Shown: piece by piece, positions 17,697 through 26,820 of the stretch | Numbering within the stretch: position 1 is the first letter of the stretch | How the letters are laid out: every line of letters begins with the position of its first letter | Source of the DNA: an uncultured Clostridium sp. | Lineage (GTDB): Bacteria; Bacillota; Clostridia; TANB77; CAG-508 | Reading direction: 5' to 3' | DNA: 42,214 bases | Assembly: GCA_947384775.1 (NCBI GenBank) | Contig: CANDIF010000002.1 | Span: 1 to 42,214, forward strand | Translations under genes and position numbers: made by a program | Notes under the pieces: generated by a model | Databases searched by the model: none | What the model was told of the DNA's origin: nothing | Seen by the model: the letters and a program-made list of their open reading frames with translations, nothing else

Positions 17697-18815
17697 TTAT
17701 CCCAAATTTTCTGGATTTAAACATTCTAATTCAGGTAGCACGAAAATTCCATCTTTTCGTACTAAAATATCATCAAAGTATATTTCTCCTCCACCACATT
17801 CTAGAGTTTGAATATTTACTATATCCCAATGAATACTTGATTTGTTTCCATTGTCACTTTCCTCCAAACTATCTCCTGGTGTAAAATGAAAGCTTCCTCT
17901 TATTTTTTCGTCAAATAGAGTATCTCCTATTGGTTTCTCAACATATGGGTTTAATCCAAGTGCAAATTCTCCAATATATCTAGCTCCTTCATCAGTATCT
18001 AAAATTTCATTTAATTCTTTTGTTTTATTTGCTGTTGCTTTAATTATTTTTCCATCTTTAAATTCGAACTTTATATTATTAAATAAAATTCCATTATATG
18101 TAGTTTCTGTGTTATATGATATGTATCCATTTACACTTGTTTTTACTGGTGCAGACGCTACTTCTCCATCTGGTATATTAAATGTTCCTGTGTATTTTTC
18201 TGCTGGTATTCCTTTTATGCTAAATGTTAAATCTGTTCCATTTCCTATAATATGTACTTTATCTGTTCTGTTCATTAAATCTTTCAAGCTATCCATCGCT
18301 ATTGACATTTTTTTATAGTCTAGATTACATACGTTAAAATAATAATCTTCAAATTCATCTTTATTCATTTTTGCCATTTGTGCCATTGAAGCATTTGGAT
18401 ACCTTAATATACACCATTTTGTATTTTTTACTCTTTCTTCAAAATGAACCTGTGTTGTATAGTATTTATTATACATTTCCATTATTTCGTTCGAAATTCC
18501 ATTTAATTCAGATGTGTTTGAATTTGCTTTTATTCCAATATATGCATCCATATCTTTCATTCTTTGAGCATCATGTTTTGCATATAATTTTATTTGTTCT
18601 TCTGTTGCATTTTCTAACATAACTCTTAATATTTCATAATTTATTATATTAAAATATGGCTTTGCTCCTAGTCTTTCAGCTTGTTTTATTAATTCTTTAG
18701 CAAGAGGAATTCCGTCTTCTCCTAATATTTCTATTAATATATTTTCGCCATTCTGTATACTTACTGAATAAGTTAATAAATTGTTTGCTAGTTTCTCTAT
18801 TCTTAAATCTTTCAT
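17697..18815 (-). CDS. M29-family metallo-aminopeptidase
   Basis: A cytoplasmic aminopeptidase of the thermophilic M29 (AmpS/PepS/aminopeptidase T) family that removes N-terminal residues using two metal ions. The 372-aa length is close to the usual 400 or so. Expected metal-site segments are present in order: FNIPDGEV (Glu), ARYIGEFALG (Glu), GSFHF (His), SSIHWD (His and Asp). The ATG has an AAAGGA site. A 79-bp palindrome lies about 105 bases before the gene. Confidence 0.88.
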   Translation of the reverse strand: MKDLRIEKLANNLLTYSVSIQNGENILIEILGEDGIPLAKELIKQAERLGAKPYFNIINYEILRVMLENATEEQIKLYAKHDAQRMKDMDAYIGIKANSNTSELNGISNEIMEMYNKYYTTQVHFEERVKNTKWCILRYPNASMAQMAKMNKDEFEDYYFNVCNLDYKKMSIAMDSLKDLMNRTDKVHIIGNGTDLTFSIKGIPAEKYTGTFNIPDGEVASAPVKTSVNGYISYNTETTYNGILFNNIKFEFKDGKIIKATANKTKELNEILDTDEGARYIGEFALGLNPYVEKPIGDTLFDEKIRGSFHFTPGDSLEESDNGNKSSIHWDIVNIQTLECGGGEIYFDDILVRKDGIFVLPELECLNPENLG

Positions 18816-18921
18816 AATTTTCCTTTCATAATTTCATATTTTTATCTTTTCCTTGTTTCTTTTTTTCAATCTTTTAAATATATATCTTCTATAATTTACA
18901 GCTAATTTATTGTACTATGCA

Positions 18922-19000
18922 GCTCCACGTGGATGTTGCACTTTTCATTTTTGAGCAACTATACAAAAATAAAAATGTCCAACATCCATCAAGATGGAGC
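18922..19000. repeat. 79-bp imperfect palindrome
   Basis: GCTCCA and TGGATGTTG on the left pair with CAACATCCA and TGGAGC on the right; inner CATTTTT/AAAAATG stretches can pair too, leaving a loop around GAGCAACTATA. No T-run adjoins it on either strand, so it is not a standard terminator. It separates the L,D-transpeptidase gene from the aminopeptidase gene. Confidence 0.65.
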
Positions 19001-19041
19001 GGATTTAATAGGATAATTGTGAATTGAAACAACTAAGTCTA

Positions 19042-19560
19042 TTATTGTATCTCTATTTTAGTATTTTTATCTATATTCTCCACTATTTTCTCCATTATAT
19101 CTCTACTAACTGCAACACACCCTTCTGTTGATTTATTATTAGAACAGTGTAAAAATATTGCACTTCCCATTCCTAAAATATTATTAGGATTTGTTCTTAT
19201 TTCTATTAAGTATTCATATTGTATTGGATAATCTATTAAATGCTCTGCTGAATTCCAATCTTTTTCTACTTTTGATATCTCTACTAATTGATTATAATAT
19301 TTAGATTTAGAATCATCAATCCAATACATATTTTCATTTATTTCTTGATATTCCAAGCTATTTTTATTGTTTATTTTTGTATGTGTACCTAATATTCTAC
19401 CTAATTCAAAACTTCCTAATGGAGTTTTTCCATCTCTTTCTTTCTTATCTTTTGTTATTCCATTTTTTCCTATATATGCGTTTGTTTCGATATTATACTT
19501 TGGAAATTTTAGCATCCACTCATTATTTTCATTCATAAAAACATATATAATATTATCCAT
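19042..19560 (-). CDS. L,D-transpeptidase (YkuD) catalytic-domain protein
   Basis: The YkuD fold forms 3-3 cross-links in peptidoglycan or attaches proteins to it through a catalytic cysteine. The core motif is present: H138 (GSAIFLHCS) and C148 in STEGCVAVS, with R153 after it; KTPLGSF is typical of the N-terminal half. The protein (172 aa) is just the catalytic domain with no visible signal peptide or membrane anchor, which is unusual for an enzyme acting on the wall. It lies 59 bases after queH on the same strand. Confidence 0.85.
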   Translation of the reverse strand: MDNIIYVFMNENNEWMLKFPKYNIETNAYIGKNGITKDKKERDGKTPLGSFELGRILGTHTKINNKNSLEYQEINENMYWIDDSKSKYYNQLVEISKVEKDWNSAEHLIDYPIQYEYLIEIRTNPNNILGMGSAIFLHCSNNKSTEGCVAVSRDIMEKIVENIDKNTKIEIQ

Positions 19561-19619
19561 ATTTATTCCCTTTCTTATAAAGTGATATTCTATATGTTAT
19601 TTAAGTGTTACAAATTTTA

Positions 19620-20174
19620 TTATTCATTCTTATCTTTCTCTATTTGTTTTTTGTATCTATCTTCTTCTGAAAATATACATCCACAATACTTTTGCATATA
19701 TAGCCCTAATTCTCTTGCTTTGTTTTGTCCTTCTCTGAAGCCTATTCTAAAGTCTCTATATATGAATTCTATTCCATACTTTTTGGCTAATTCTTCTCCT
19801 ATTTCTTTTAAAACTTCATGCTTTTGATATGGGCTTACAAGTAATGTTGTTGAAAAACTATCGTATCCATTTTCTTTTGCATATTTTGCTGTTTGTTCTA
19901 GTCTTACTTTATAACAATAATTTGAGCATCTATTTTCTAAGTCTGATATTGTATTTCTGCAAAATTCTTTTAAGCCATATTCTTCTTCAAATATGGCTTC
20001 TATGTTTATTGATTTTGTATATTCTTTTAAGCAGTTTCTTCTTGCTTCGTATTCTTTATATGGATGTATATTTGGATTATACCAATATACTGTTGGTTCT
20101 ATTCCTTCTTCTCTTAGTTCTTGTATACAATATACACTACATGGTGCACAACAAGTATGTAATAATAATTTCAT
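19620..20174 (-). CDS. queH: Epoxyqueuosine reductase QueH
   Basis: Catalyses the last step of queuosine synthesis in tRNA, reducing epoxyqueuosine, in organisms without the cobalamin-dependent QueG. The DUF208 signatures are clear: the N-terminal HTCCAPCS, the middle RCSNYCY cysteines, and the C-terminal YCGCIFSEEDRY that binds the iron-sulfur cluster and metal. The 184-aa length is normal. It begins 12 bases after ruvB, with a GAGG site, so the two are co-transcribed. Confidence 0.93.
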   Translation of the reverse strand: MKLLLHTCCAPCSVYCIQELREEGIEPTVYWYNPNIHPYKEYEARRNCLKEYTKSINIEAIFEEEYGLKEFCRNTISDLENRCSNYCYKVRLEQTAKYAKENGYDSFSTTLLVSPYQKHEVLKEIGEELAKKYGIEFIYRDFRIGFREGQNKARELGLYMQKYCGCIFSEEDRYKKQIEKDKNE

Positions 20175-20186
20175 AATTTCCTCTTT

Positions 20187-21191
20187 TTAATTTTTATATT
20201 CTAATCCTAAATGTTCATATGCTCTAGGTAAAGCCACTCTTCCTCTTGGAGTACGTCCGATAAAATTCTTTTGCATCAAATATGGCTCATAAACATCTTC
20301 TATTGTTTCTACTTCTTCTCCTATTGTTGATGCTAATGTCTCAACACCTACAGGTCCTCCTGTGTAATTTACTATTATTGTTTCCAATATTTTTCTATCT
20401 ATATTGTCTAATCCTAATTCGTCTATTTCTAATTTTTTTAATGAGATATCTGCAATGTCTCTTGTTATATTTCCATCACCTAATACTGATGCATAGTCTC
20501 TTACTCTTTTTAACAGTCTATTTGCTATTCTTGGAGTTCCTCTAGAACGTTTTGCAATTTCTAATGAACCTAATTTATCTATTTTTATATTCATTATATC
20601 TGCTGATCTTTGAACAATATCTTGTAATTGTTCTTCATCATACAATTCTAACCTACTCACTATTCCAAATCTATCTCTAAGTGGTGTTGTAAGCGATCCA
20701 GCTCTAGTTGTTGCAGCAACTAATGTAAATTTAGGTAAATCTAATCTAATTGACCTTGCACTAGGTCCTTTACCTATAATTATGTCTAAATTATAATCTT
20801 CTAGTGCTGGATATAGAATTTCTTCTACGCTTCTATTTAGCCTATGAATTTCATCTATAAATAGCACATCATTTGGTGCTAAATTTGTAAGTAAAGCTGC
20901 TAAGTCTCCTGGTTTTTCTATTGCTGGTCCTGATGTTATTCTTATATTTGAATTCATTTCAGTTGCTATAATATTTGCAAGTGTTGTTTTTCCAAGTCCT
21001 GGAGGCCCATATAGTAATACATGATCTAGCGGTTCATTTCTCTTCTTCGCTGCTTCTATATATACTTTCATATTTTCTTTTACTTTTGTTTGTCCTATAT
21101 ACTCATTTAAAGTTCTTGGTCTTAATGTATTTTCAACTTTTTCTTCCTCATTATCTTGTAAATTAGGAACTAATAAATTTTCGTCTTCCAT
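20187..21191 (-). CDS. ruvB: Holliday junction branch migration ATPase RuvB
   Basis: Hexameric motor that, with RuvA, drives branch migration during recombination repair. Walker [12 protein letters not shown], Walker B FIDEIHRL, sensor TTRAG and the C-terminal winged helix ([11 protein letters not shown]) are present. I favour the ATG at 21191, which has GAGG about 11 bases ahead and gives the usual short N-terminus (334 aa); an ATG at 21215 adds eight residues but lacks a ribosome site. No ruvA is visible beside it. Confidence 0.95.
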   Translation of the reverse strand: MEDENLLVPNLQDNEEEKVENTLRPRTLNEYIGQTKVKENMKVYIEAAKKRNEPLDHVLLYGPPGLGKTTLANIIATEMNSNIRITSGPAIEKPGDLAALLTNLAPNDVLFIDEIHRLNRSVEEILYPALEDYNLDIIIGKGPSARSIRLDLPKFTLVAATTRAGSLTTPLRDRFGIVSRLELYDEEQLQDIVQRSADIMNIKIDKLGSLEIAKRSRGTPRIANRLLKRVRDYASVLGDGNITRDIADISLKKLEIDELGLDNIDRKILETIIVNYTGGPVGVETLASTIGEEVETIEDVYEPYLMQKNFIGRTPRGRVALPRAYEHLGLEYKN

Positions 21192-21227
21192 TGTATAATA
21201 TTCCTCTTCTTTCATTAGATATTAATT

Positions 21228-21722
21228 TTAAAGTCCTAATGCTGTAAGTATAATAATTGGATTCATTAATAATACTGTTAACTCTAAATATCCAAGAGTG
21301 TTTCCATCCATTTCATCAAACATTTTAAATTTGTCTTCAATTAGTTTCTTATCAACTGTTTCTATTTTTATATGCCCTACATTCTTATATACATAATTCA
21401 CTTCGAAATTTACTGTCTCTTTTGGATAAAAATATGAAATCGGATAGTATTCTGTTCCTAGATAATCTCCTTTTTTATTATATAACTTTACCTTTATACA
21501 TGTTGCTTCAATTATTTCTTCTCCTGTATTGCTTATGTTTCCTTTTATATAACCTTTTGTATATGAATTTTTACATTCAGTAATTTCTATTTTTGATCCT
21601 TCTGTTGCTATTTCATATTCATTAAAATCTTTGTAATGTGGCTTTGTTACTAGATTTATAAAGAAATTAACTATGAAATATGAAGCAATTAATAGAATTA
21701 CACATTTAATTATCCTTTCCAT
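21228..21722 (-). CDS. Membrane-anchored FxLYD-like protein
   Basis: A 164-aa protein with an N-terminal membrane segment (CVILLIASYFIVNFFINLV), an extracytoplasmic beta-sandwich of the FxLYD kind (GYIKGNISNTGEE, then VKLYNKKGDYLGTEYYPI) and a hydrophobic C-terminal segment (LTVLLMNPIIILTALGL). The ATG at 21722 has AAGGAG ahead of it; an ATG at 21785 would put the promoter inside the gene. Function unknown. It is 12 bases upstream of ruvB. Confidence 0.72.
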   Translation of the reverse strand: MERIIKCVILLIASYFIVNFFINLVTKPHYKDFNEYEIATEGSKIEITECKNSYTKGYIKGNISNTGEEIIEATCIKVKLYNKKGDYLGTEYYPISYFYPKETVNFEVNYVYKNVGHIKIETVDKKLIEDKFKMFDEMDGNTLGYLELTVLLMNPIIILTALGL

Positions 21723-21753
21723 AACTTTTTCTCCTTCATATATTTTCTGTTTA

Positions 21754-21782
21754 ATTATACTATAATTTGGCGAAAAAGTAAA
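21754..21782 (-). promoter_or_regulatory. Promoter of the FxLYD-ruvB-queH unit
   Basis: TTTACT, 17-base spacer, TATAAT on the minus strand, about 30 bases before the ATG at 21722. Confidence 0.75.
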
Positions 21783-21822
21783 CATTTGCTCTCTTCAAAT
21801 CAGTATTTTATAATGTATCCCT

Positions 21823-21857
21823 ATAAAAAAATAAAAGCAGTATAATTAATTATACTG
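21823..21857 (-). terminator. Terminator after rpmE
   Basis: Perfect palindrome CAGTATAATT/AATTATACTG followed on the minus strand by CTTTTATTTTTTTA. It ends the long ribosomal protein transcript. Confidence 0.85.
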
Positions 21858-21878
21858 TTTTTATCTTTGTATATAGAT

Positions 21879-22079
21879 TTATTCGATTCCATATTTCTTC
21901 TTGAATTTGTCTGCTCTTCCTCCTGTTGTATCTCTTTTTAAGTTTCCTGTCCAGAATGCATGACAATTTGAACATACATCGACTTTTAAATCTTTTTTTG
22001 TTGATCCTACTTTGTATACTTTTCCACATGCACATGTTATTGTTGTTTCTTCAAATTGTGGTTGTATTTCTTTTTTCAC
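21879..22079 (-). CDS. rpmE: 50S ribosomal protein L31, zinc-binding form
   Basis: A 66-aa large-subunit protein. Cysteines in ITCACGKVY and VDVCSNCH supply the zinc site, so this is the primary (C+) form rather than the zinc-free paralogue made during zinc starvation. The C-terminus RADKFKKKYG is typical. It lies 24 bases after a small membrane or lipoprotein ORF and is the last gene before the terminator. Confidence 0.95.
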   Translation of the reverse strand: MKKEIQPQFEETTITCACGKVYKVGSTKKDLKVDVCSNCHAFWTGNLKRDTTGGRADKFKKKYGIE

Positions 22080-22103
22080 TTAAGATACACCTCTCTTTTC
22101 ATA

Positions 22104-22274
22104 TTATTTTTGATTGTTTTTTTGCTCTGCAGCTTTCTTTACAGAAAAGCTACTTTTTATGTCTGTAATAACATCATCAAAAGATATTTTAGATGCAATT
22201 TTACAACCTATGTTTATCAAACATGCTATCACTAAAATAATTAATCCTATTTTTTTCCAGTATTTTGCTAACAT
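22104..22274 (-). CDS. Small membrane or lipoprotein ORF
   Basis: A 56-codon ORF: basic start (MLAKYWKKIG), hydrophobic segment LIILVIACLINIGC, then a polar tail ending AAEQKNNQK. The sequence INIGC could be a weak lipobox; otherwise it is a single-pass membrane peptide. GAGGAG lies about 10 bases before the ATG. It fills the space between rplQ (17 bases upstream) and rpmE and so is likely co-transcribed with ribosomal genes. Family unknown. Confidence 0.5.
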   Translation of the reverse strand: MLAKYWKKIGLIILVIACLINIGCKIASKISFDDVITDIKSSFSVKKAAEQKNNQK

Positions 22275-22290
22275 AAGTTTTCATCTCCTC

Positions 22291-22809
22291 TTATACTAAC
22301 TCAATTATTACTCTTTCAGCATTATCGCCTTTTCTTGGTCCTAGTTTTAATATTCTAGTATAACCACCTTGTCTTGATTCGTATTTAGTAGCTATTTCTC
22401 CAAATAATTTAGCTGGTAAATCTATTTTGTTTCCTTCGCTATCTTTTACTTTATTTGTTTTTGCCATTATTTTTCTTCTTGCATTTAATCTTGTTGGCAT
22501 ATCTTTTTGTCTTTTTTCTGTTTTTTCTTCTTTAACTACTCTTAGATATTCTTTACCATTTTTGCTTGTAACTTTTTCTAATTCTTTGTTTCCTTTGCTA
22601 TCTAATTTTGCTTTTACTACTTTTACTTCAACTTCTTCAAAGTTATTCTTTTCTCTAACTGCTAATGCTATTAAGTTTTCTGCTAAGCTTCTTACTTCTT
22701 TAGCTCTAGCTTCTGTAGTCTCTATTCTACCATATACTAATAAGTCTGTTGTTAAGTTTTTTAACATTGCCATTCTCTGGTCTGTTGGTTTTCCTAACTT
22801 TCTAGCCAA
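22291..22809 (-). CDS. rplQ: 50S ribosomal protein L17 with internal insertion
   Basis: Large-subunit protein near the exit tunnel. The N-terminus ([22 protein letters not shown]) and C-terminus ([22 protein letters not shown]) are typical, but the protein has 172 aa where bacterial L17 usually has about 115-130. The extra residues lie in the middle (about 55-110), rich in K and E ([20 protein letters not shown]). Follows rpoA as in other bacteria. Confidence 0.95.
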   Translation of the reverse strand: MARKLGKPTDQRMAMLKNLTTDLLVYGRIETTEARAKEVRSLAENLIALAVREKNNFEEVEVKVVKAKLDSKGNKELEKVTSKNGKEYLRVVKEEKTEKRQKDMPTRLNARRKIMAKTNKVKDSEGNKIDLPAKLFGEIATKYESRQGGYTRILKLGPRKGDNAERVIIELV

Positions 22810-22837
22810 TTTTTTCAGCCTCCTTATATTTTATTTT

Positions 22838-23785
22838 TTATTCATCTTCTGAAGCAAAGTCTAAGTCTAATGAATGTAATTTATTTATAACTTCATCTAG
22901 TGATTTTTTACCTAAATTTCTTACTTTCATCATATCTGCTTCAGATTTATTTGCTAAATCTTCAACTGTTGAGATTCCTGCTCTCTTCAAGCAATTATAT
23001 GATCTTACAGATAATTCTAATTCTTCTATTGGCATTTCCAATATTTTTTCTTTCTTAGATTCAGATTTTTCAACCATTACTTTCGTATTTCTTGCTGTCT
23101 CTGATAAATCTATGAATAATTCTAAATGGCTAACCATAACTTTAGCTGCTAAAGATACAGCTTCATATGCTTTTAAACTACCATCTGTCCATACTTCTAT
23201 TGTTAATTTATCATAGTCTATTGATTGTCCTACTCTAGTATTTTCTACTGAATAATTTACTTTTTTTACTGGAGTAAATATAGAATCTATTGGTAGTACA
23301 TCTATTGATTGATTTTCTGTTTTGTTTTTTTCTGCAACATTATATCCTCTGCCTTTATCAACAGTCATCTCCATATGTAAAAATCCGCCTTCTGCAACTG
23401 TAGCTATATGTAAATCTGGATTTAATATTTCTATAGATGAATCTGTGATTATATCTCCTGCTTTTACTTCTCCTTCATTATTAAAGTCGATTTTTATAGT
23501 TTTTACTTCATTTTCGTGCATTTTTAATCTTACACTTTTTAAGTTTACTATAATTTCTGGCACATCTTCTACTACATTTGGAATACTTGAAAATTCATGT
23601 ACAACGCCTTCAATTTTTACACTTGTTATTGCTGCTCCTGGTAATGATGATAGTAATATTCTTCTTAAAGAATTTCCTATTGTCATTCCATATCCTCTCT
23701 CTAAAGGTTCGCATACGAATTTTCCATAGCTCTCATCTTCATTTATTGCTAGGCATTCAATATTTGGTTTTTCAAATTCAATCAT
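22838..23785 (-). CDS. rpoA: RNA polymerase alpha subunit
   Basis: Scaffold for RNA polymerase assembly and contact for activators and UP elements. The 315-aa protein has the N-terminal dimerisation domain ([20 protein letters not shown]) and the C-terminal DNA-binding domain ([17 protein letters not shown], then [13 protein letters not shown]). Placed between rpsD and rplQ as usual. GGAGG precedes the ATG; two 12-bp direct repeats (ATTTAGATGTTA) lie just upstream. Confidence 0.98.
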   Translation of the reverse strand: MIEFEKPNIECLAINEDESYGKFVCEPLERGYGMTIGNSLRRILLSSLPGAAITSVKIEGVVHEFSSIPNVVEDVPEIIVNLKSVRLKMHENEVKTIKIDFNNEGEVKAGDIITDSSIEILNPDLHIATVAEGGFLHMEMTVDKGRGYNVAEKNKTENQSIDVLPIDSIFTPVKKVNYSVENTRVGQSIDYDKLTIEVWTDGSLKAYEAVSLAAKVMVSHLELFIDLSETARNTKVMVEKSESKKEKILEMPIEELELSVRSYNCLKRAGISTVEDLANKSEADMMKVRNLGKKSLDEVINKLHSLDLDFASEDE

Positions 23786-23879
23786 TAATTTTAACCTCCT
23801 ATTTAGATGTTAGAATTTAGATGTTATTTTTAGAATTTTTTTAACTACTAATTCTAATTTTCTAAATTTTACTTTTTAA

Positions 23880-24506
23880 CTATTTAGAATATAATTCTAC
23901 GATTAAGTGTTCTTCAACTGCAATATCTACATCTTCTCTAGATGCTAATTTTACTACTTTTACTTGTTGTTTGTCATTGTCTTTTTCTAACCAAGCTGGT
24001 ACTGGTTTTGATTTATTTACTTCTGCATTTTCTTTTATAGTTTTATTGTCTTTCTTAATTTCTCTAACTGTGATAACATCTCCTGCTTTTACTAAGTAAG
24101 ATGGAATATCTACTTTTTTACCATTTACATCAAAGTGTCCATGGTTTACAAGTTGTCTTGCTTGTGCTCTTGATGTTCCAAATCCTGCTCTGTAAACAAC
24201 ATTATCTAATCTGCTTTCTAATATTTGTAATAAGTTTTCACCAGTAATACCTTTTTTATTTTCAGCCATTGTAAAATATTTTCTGAATTGCTTTTCTCCT
24301 ACTCCATAGAAGTATTTTGTTTTTTGTTTTTCTCTTAATTGCATTCCATATTCAGATAGCTTTTTCTTTCCTTGTCCGTGTTCTCCAGGTGCATAGTTTC
24401 TTCTTGTAACACTACACTTATCTGTATAGCATCTTGAACCTTTTAAGAACAATTTTTGCCCTTCTCTACGGCAAATACGGCATTGTTCGTCTTTATATCT
24501 TGCCAT
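23880..24506 (-). CDS. rpsD: 30S ribosomal protein S4
   Basis: Primary 16S rRNA-binding protein and, in many bacteria, translational regulator. 208 aa. The N-terminal zinc-type cysteines (CRICRREG ... CYTDKCS) are kept, and the S4 RNA-binding domain follows ([20 protein letters not shown]). In this genome it sits in the alpha operon between rpsK and rpoA, where in Bacillus subtilis it is elsewhere. Confidence 0.97.
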   Translation of the reverse strand: MARYKDEQCRICRREGQKLFLKGSRCYTDKCSVTRRNYAPGEHGQGKKKLSEYGMQLREKQKTKYFYGVGEKQFRKYFTMAENKKGITGENLLQILESRLDNVVYRAGFGTSRAQARQLVNHGHFDVNGKKVDIPSYLVKAGDVITVREIKKDNKTIKENAEVNKSKPVPAWLEKDNDKQQVKVVKLASREDVDIAVEEHLIVELYSK

Positions 24507-24520
24507 TATATATTTCCTCC

Positions 24521-24919
24521 TTATACTCTTCTTCTTTTTGGTGGTCTACAACCATTATGTGGAATTGGTGTTACATCCTTAATTGCACTGATTTCTAATC
24601 CAGCTGTTTGTAAAGATCTTATAGCAGCTTCTCTACCAGAACCTGGTCCTTTTACAAATACTGCTACACTTCTTAGTCCATGTTCCATTCCTGCTTTTGC
24701 AGCTGTAAGTGCTACTTCACCTGCTGCATATGGAGTGCTTTTTCTAGAACCTTTAAATCCTAATTCTCCAGCACTTGACCAAGAAATAACATTTCCTTTT
24801 TCATCAGTGATTGTAACTATTGTATTATTAAAACTAGAATGAATATGAGCTTGACCTTTTTCTATATTTTTTCTATCTCTTCTTCTAGTTACTGTTTTTT
24901 TCTGTGCTACTTTTGCCAT
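24521..24919 (-). CDS. rpsK: 30S ribosomal protein S11
   Basis: Platform protein that contacts mRNA near the Shine-Dalgarno helix. 132 aa. Hallmarks are [16 protein letters not shown], the [13 protein letters not shown] loop and the C-terminal [13 protein letters not shown]. It lies 14 bases ahead of rpsD. Confidence 0.98.
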   Translation of the reverse strand: MAKVAQKKTVTRRRDRKNIEKGQAHIHSSFNNTIVTITDEKGNVISWSSAGELGFKGSRKSTPYAAGEVALTAAKAGMEHGLRSVAVFVKGPGSGREAAIRSLQTAGLEISAIKDVTPIPHNGCRPPKRRRV

Positions 24920-24961
24920 TTTTAGTTTTTCCTCCTTTTACATGGATATCAAAATTTTTTA

Positions 24962-25327
24962 TTATTTACTTTTTCTGCTTACAACTTTTCTAGGTCCTTT
25001 TCTTGTACGTGCATTTGTTTTTGTTCTTTGACCTCTAACTGGTAATCCTCTTTTATGTCTTGTTCCTCTAAAGCATCCTATTTCTGTAAGTCTTTTTATA
25101 TTTAGAGCTACTTCTCTACGTAAGTCACCTTCTACTTTATAACCATCCATTGCTTTTCTTATGCTTTGTACTTGGTCATCTGTTAAGTCTTTTACTCTAA
25201 TATCTGGATTTACATCAGCTGCTTTCAATATTTTATTAGAACTTGTTCTACCTATTCCATAGATATAAGTTAATCCTATTTCTACTCTTTTTTCTTTAGG
25301 TAGATCTACACCTGCGATTCTTGCCAT
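24962..25327 (-). CDS. rpsM: 30S ribosomal protein S13
   Basis: Head protein contacting the P-site tRNA and L5. 121 aa. Starts [14 protein letters not shown], with the helix-two-turn-helix [16 protein letters not shown] and the basic tail [19 protein letters not shown]. It is preceded by an unusually long 217-base spacer after rpmJ. Confidence 0.98.
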   Translation of the reverse strand: MARIAGVDLPKEKRVEIGLTYIYGIGRTSSNKILKAADVNPDIRVKDLTDDQVQSIRKAMDGYKVEGDLRREVALNIKRLTEIGCFRGTRHKRGLPVRGQRTKTNARTRKGPRKVVSRKSK

Positions 25328-25544
25328 AATAAAAATTCACCTCTTTAATTTAATCTTAATATTTGGATTGTATTACATATAATAAGAAATATTATTTTAT
25401 TTATAATATTTACTTACTATATCTAGAAAAATTTTGCAATTTTTCCTATATATAATAAATAAAAACAGATATTCCTAAAATATTATCATTTTAGGACAGC
25501 CGCACCATTTTTATATTATTAGCTAATTTAATTTTAGGATTTAA
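25328..25544 (-). promoter_or_regulatory. Structured 217-base leader between rpmJ and rpsM
   Basis: No ORF is visible. Two clean hairpins occur: TCCTAAAAT/ATTTTAGGA (25473-25496), and a stem of 8 bp (GAAAAATT/AATTTTTC) with a GCAA loop on the minus strand (25426-25445), extended by ATAT/ATAT. It may hold a control element or internal promoter for the alpha operon; the sequence alone does not say which. Confidence 0.45.
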
Positions 25545-25658
25545 TTATCCTTGTCTTTGTTTGTGTTTAGGGTTTTCACAAATTACTCTTGTAACACCTT
25601 TTCTTTTTATTATTTTGCATTTTTCACATATTTTTTTTACTGATGGTCTTACTTTCAT
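25545..25658 (-). CDS. rpmJ: 50S ribosomal protein L36, zinc-binding form
   Basis: A 37-aa protein, [20 protein letters not shown] at the N-terminus and [10 protein letters not shown] at the end. The zinc ligands are three cysteines and a histidine (CEKC, CENPKH). GAGGTG stands before the ATG. It follows infA, the usual order. Confidence 0.95.
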   Translation of the reverse strand: MKVRPSVKKICEKCKIIKRKGVTRVICENPKHKQRQG

Positions 25659-25745
25659 TTCTTTCACCTCATTTTGAATTTTAGGATTTAGAAAATTATG
25701 TTTTCAATTTATTGGTCTTTAATTCTTTTTTCTAAATATCCTTTT

Positions 25746-25964
25746 TTATTTGTCTCTCCAGGTTATACGTCCTTTTGTAAGGTCATATGGAGATAGTTCT
25801 AATTTTACTTTATCACCTGGAAGTATTTTTATATAATTCATTCTAAGTTTTCCTGAAATATGTGCTAACACTTGATGTCCGTTTTCCAATTCAACTTTAA
25901 ACTGAGTGTTTGGTAAACTTTCAACTACTGTTCCTTCAACTTCTATAACGTCTTCTTTTGACAC
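25746..25964 (-). CDS. infA: Translation initiation factor IF-1
   Basis: A 72-aa single OB-fold protein that binds the ribosomal A site during initiation. The family pattern is plain: [36 protein letters not shown] and [15 protein letters not shown]. Lies between map and rpmJ. Confidence 0.98.
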   Translation of the reverse strand: MSKEDVIEVEGTVVESLPNTQFKVELENGHQVLAHISGKLRMNYIKILPGDKVKLELSPYDLTKGRITWRDK

Positions 25965-26033
25965 TTTTTTTCTTCCTCCTACAATGAATTTTATTTATAC
26001 ATTAAATAACTTTTAAATTATATACTATTTTCT

Positions 26034-26801
26034 CTAATTTGTCAATATTTCTGGCTCTTTTTCTGTAATTAATATTGTGTTTTCATAATGAGCTGCTAAA
26101 TTTCCACTTTCTGTTACTATTGTCCATCCATCATCTAGCTCTAGAATATCATCATTTCCTATCATTACCATTGGCTCTATTGCTAGAGTCATTCCTGGTT
26201 CAAGCCTTATACCTTTTCCTGCTTTTCCATAATTTGGAATGGCTGGATCTTCATGCATATTTCTGCCTATACCATGTCCTTGAAATTCTTTTACCACTGA
26301 ATATCCATTTTTTGTAACAAATTCACCAATTGCATGTGATACGTCACCTATTCGATAACCTTTCTTTGCAAATTTAATTCCTTCAAAAAACGCTTGTTTT
26401 GTAACTTCAATCAATTTTTTGGCTTCGTCTGAAATCTTTCCTACGGTATAAGTTCTTGCACAATCTCCGTTGAATCCATTTTTCAATACCACTAAATCTA
26501 CACTAACTATGTCTCCCTCTTTTAGCAAAACTTTTTTAGATGGTATGCCATGTATTACTTCATCATTTATAGATATACATAATGTTGCTGGAAATGGACT
26601 TATTCTACTATCTGGGTGTGGATAATTTTTTTGTGCTGGAATAGCATTATTCTTTTTTATAAAATCTTCTGCGATTTTATCTAGTTCCATTGTAGATATG
26701 CCTGGTCTTATTGCTTCTTCAACTTTTCTTTGAGTTGCTATAGCTAATTTGCAGGCTTCTCTCATTAATTCAATTTCTCTTTTAGATTTTATTTCAACCA
26801 A
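26034..26801 (-). CDS. map: Methionine aminopeptidase, type I
   Basis: Removes the initiator methionine from new proteins. The 255-aa pita-bread fold shows all metal ligands: Asp in VSVDLVV, Asp in GDCARTY, His in FQGHGIG, Glu in LAIEPMV and Glu in VTESGN. The start codon is TTG at 26801, with AGGGGA a few bases before; no ATG near it has a ribosome site. Twenty bases separate it from adk. Confidence 0.96.
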   Translation of the reverse strand: MVEIKSKREIELMREACKLAIATQRKVEEAIRPGISTMELDKIAEDFIKKNNAIPAQKNYPHPDSRISPFPATLCISINDEVIHGIPSKKVLLKEGDIVSVDLVVLKNGFNGDCARTYTVGKISDEAKKLIEVTKQAFFEGIKFAKKGYRIGDVSHAIGEFVTKNGYSVVKEFQGHGIGRNMHEDPAIPNYGKAGKGIRLEPGMTLAIEPMVMIGNDDILELDDGWTIVTESGNLAAHYENTILITEKEPEILTN

Positions 26802-26820
26802 TCCTATTCCCCTGCCTTTT

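Noticed and set aside
23801..23826. Two direct copies of ATTTAGATGTTA before rpoA
   Set aside because: Short, AT-rich and next to the ribosome site, with other similar AGAAT stretches around; probably simple local duplication.
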